From Acanthaster planci (lineage: Eukaryota > Echinodermata > Asteroidea > Valvatida > Acanthasteridae), in assembly GCF_001949145.1 (NCBI RefSeq), contig NW_019091449.1:2358-66357 (forward strand): 64,000 bases of DNA, given 5' to 3'. The notes beneath the pieces are model-generated. The model saw nothing but the letters and a program-made list of their open reading frames with translations, made no database searches and was not told where the DNA came from. Of the stretch, positions 62,395 to 64,000 are shown one piece after another. Both the position numbers and the translations under genes were made by a program. Within the stretch, counting starts at the first letter, position 1, and each line of letters begins with the position of its first letter.

Positions 62395-64000
62395 GGTCAA
62401 TAGGAGACGATCAGTGGAATTGGCCAGTTGGAAAATGGATTCTGTTCGACACAAAGTTTCTCCATTCAAAATGGCCATTGTACCATGTAAAATTAGACCT
62501 TTTTTTGGCTATGGCTTCCCAAGTTTGGAGAACAGTTTGAAACACCACACTAGTACATGTAGGCTTGTAAAAGTGTGAAACTTCCGTACACTTGAAACCA
62601 TGACTCCAAATTGAACAAATACAAGGCAGAGCAAAACATGGTGTATTCATTCAACATTAGACACGCGGAAAAAAAATCTCTGCAAGGGTTCGTTAACGTC
62701 TGACGAATGCTTTGTCCTTCTGCTCATTCAAATGCTGTCAGGCACAATGCAGAGGCAAAAAATGCATTGTACCTGTATTTGTCTGCTTTCATGGCAACAC
62801 ACAGAACATGTGGAACAAAGACTAACAGATTGCCATGGTTTTTCCGGTTTATTTCAAACTGAAGGTTCCAAGTTCTTTTCACAGTGATTTATTATTGAAG
62901 ACCTACGGTATTTCACCTTTCATTCTGTGCACATGCTCTGAAACAGAACCAAACAAAAGACCAGCAGGCCTTGATCAATATTATTAAGTCTAAAAGCTCA
63001 CTGTGTTGTGAACATGCTACAAAATATGATGAGGTCCCTTATATTAGAAACACTGTCTCTCGTCCAGTTCATTAAGTTAAAATTGGCTTGGTAAAAAACA
63101 TGAAAATTAAACATGAAAATTTCTTCCAATGTTTTATTTATCATTCTACAAGGTGAGAGTGCTAAAATGACACTGTAAAGGGCGGTTTATCCTTACTCCA
63201 AATAAAGTTTTTGACTAACAAATAAATGATTAAGTTACCTCTTACCAAGTGCTACATGGCAACATATGTTTCCTATTCACAGTATTCAGAAAAAACTCAA
63301 CAGAGCGACACAGCAGGCCAAAGATCTCCTGTGCAAAGGGCAGATATTCACCAATGGTGCTTTTCCAAGAACACTGGGACACTCCACGGAGACTGCCATC
63401 AATAACAATGACATTTGATATCATCGAGAAGTGCTGCTTTTCCAAGTTTCAACAAAAAAAGTTAAAATCTAAGAAAGTGTTACGGTAACGGAGTAAGCAG
63501 CAAGTTTAATTCTGGTCTCAGTGGGAAACTTTGTTCACTGAAAACGCTATGGATACTCTACACTTGACATGTACATGTATGTGTGTAAATATCCCACTAG
63601 TAGTAGGTTTGCAGACTTTCCACGTTGACAAAGACAGCACACCAAGCAGAGCAAGCCCCACTGGGCTAAGGATTCTGCGAACTCAGAGAACCCCATCTCA
63701 CCCATATGGTATAAATGCTTGGCCTTAGAAGAACAGGGACCACTTCCGAAAAGCAGGAACTGCAGCCGGAAAACACATTGCATGACACTAAACTACAGAG
63801 TACAAGAGGAAAACGCCACTCACCTATAAACATGCACGGTGGATGTGGCACGGACTTGTATGGAAAGCAGTGTTTCAAGGAAATATACCACTCCGACTAG
63901 ATAATAGTTTACATGGGCATGGCATGGATTATTGAACATATATGGTACATAATTCTCCGATAGTACATGTACATACATGCACATACATGTACATGCGGCA

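Larger units (their letters stand above)
52242..64000. other. MEF2 5' flank or 5' noncoding introns
   Basis: No protein-coding exon was recognised in this 11.8 kb. It contains a Harbinger-like element, degenerate repeats, TACATG clusters, a G-rich tract, an inverted-repeat element and an assembly gap. MEF2 genes commonly have distant noncoding first exons, but none can be placed here. Confidence 0.55.

Overview
This window is eukaryotic genomic DNA with large introns and GT-AG splice junctions, dense small DNA-transposon remnants and long AT-rich noncoding stretches. Two genes are recognisable from conserved protein sequence: a MEF2 MADS-box transcription factor and HENMT1, the small-RNA 2'-O-methyltransferase. 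The MEF2 exon 3 sequence resembles invertebrate MEF2, there is one MEF2 locus, palindromic TACATG repeats are everywhere, and there are MITEs with GGCCAATTTCATAGAGCTGC ends. Together these suggest a non-vertebrate metazoan, probably a marine invertebrate and possibly an ambulacrarian or other deuterostome. The species cannot be fixed from the window. There is one 631-base assembly gap.

Layout. Bases 1-3884 hold the 3' end of an unidentified plus-strand gene whose last exons encode a short charged helix and a lysine/arginine-rich tail. A repeat-rich interval (3.9-8.9 kb) separates it from HENMT1, which converges on it from the minus strand. HENMT1 is reconstructed as eight coding exons (19462 down to 8908, 398 codons), with every splice phase matching. 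About 7.2 kb of AT-rich sequence follows, probably including the MEF2 3' UTR. MEF2 occupies 52241 down to 26624 on the minus strand, with eight constitutive coding exons (493 aa) and one frame-preserving 81-bp candidate cassette exon. Bases 52.2-64 kb contain no recognisable gene and are probably the 5' flank or 5' noncoding introns of MEF2.

Novel or unusual material: a symmetrical MEF2 cassette exon, a fourfold SLSPQP repeat plus polyglutamine in the MEF2 activation region, and a possible HENMT1 serine/acidic tail. Noncoding sequence carries at least eight distinct inverted-repeat element families. These include a PIF/Harbinger-like element with a broken Myb/SANT-like gene, a pogo/Tigger-like element with a MITE nested inside it, foldback elements ending in telomere-like TTAACCCTAACCC, and a nearly perfect 166-bp hairpin. 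A palindromic RFX X-box lies in the 13-kb MEF2 intron. All alignments were made by eye, so coordinates of repeat ends are approximate while exon boundaries were read base by base.
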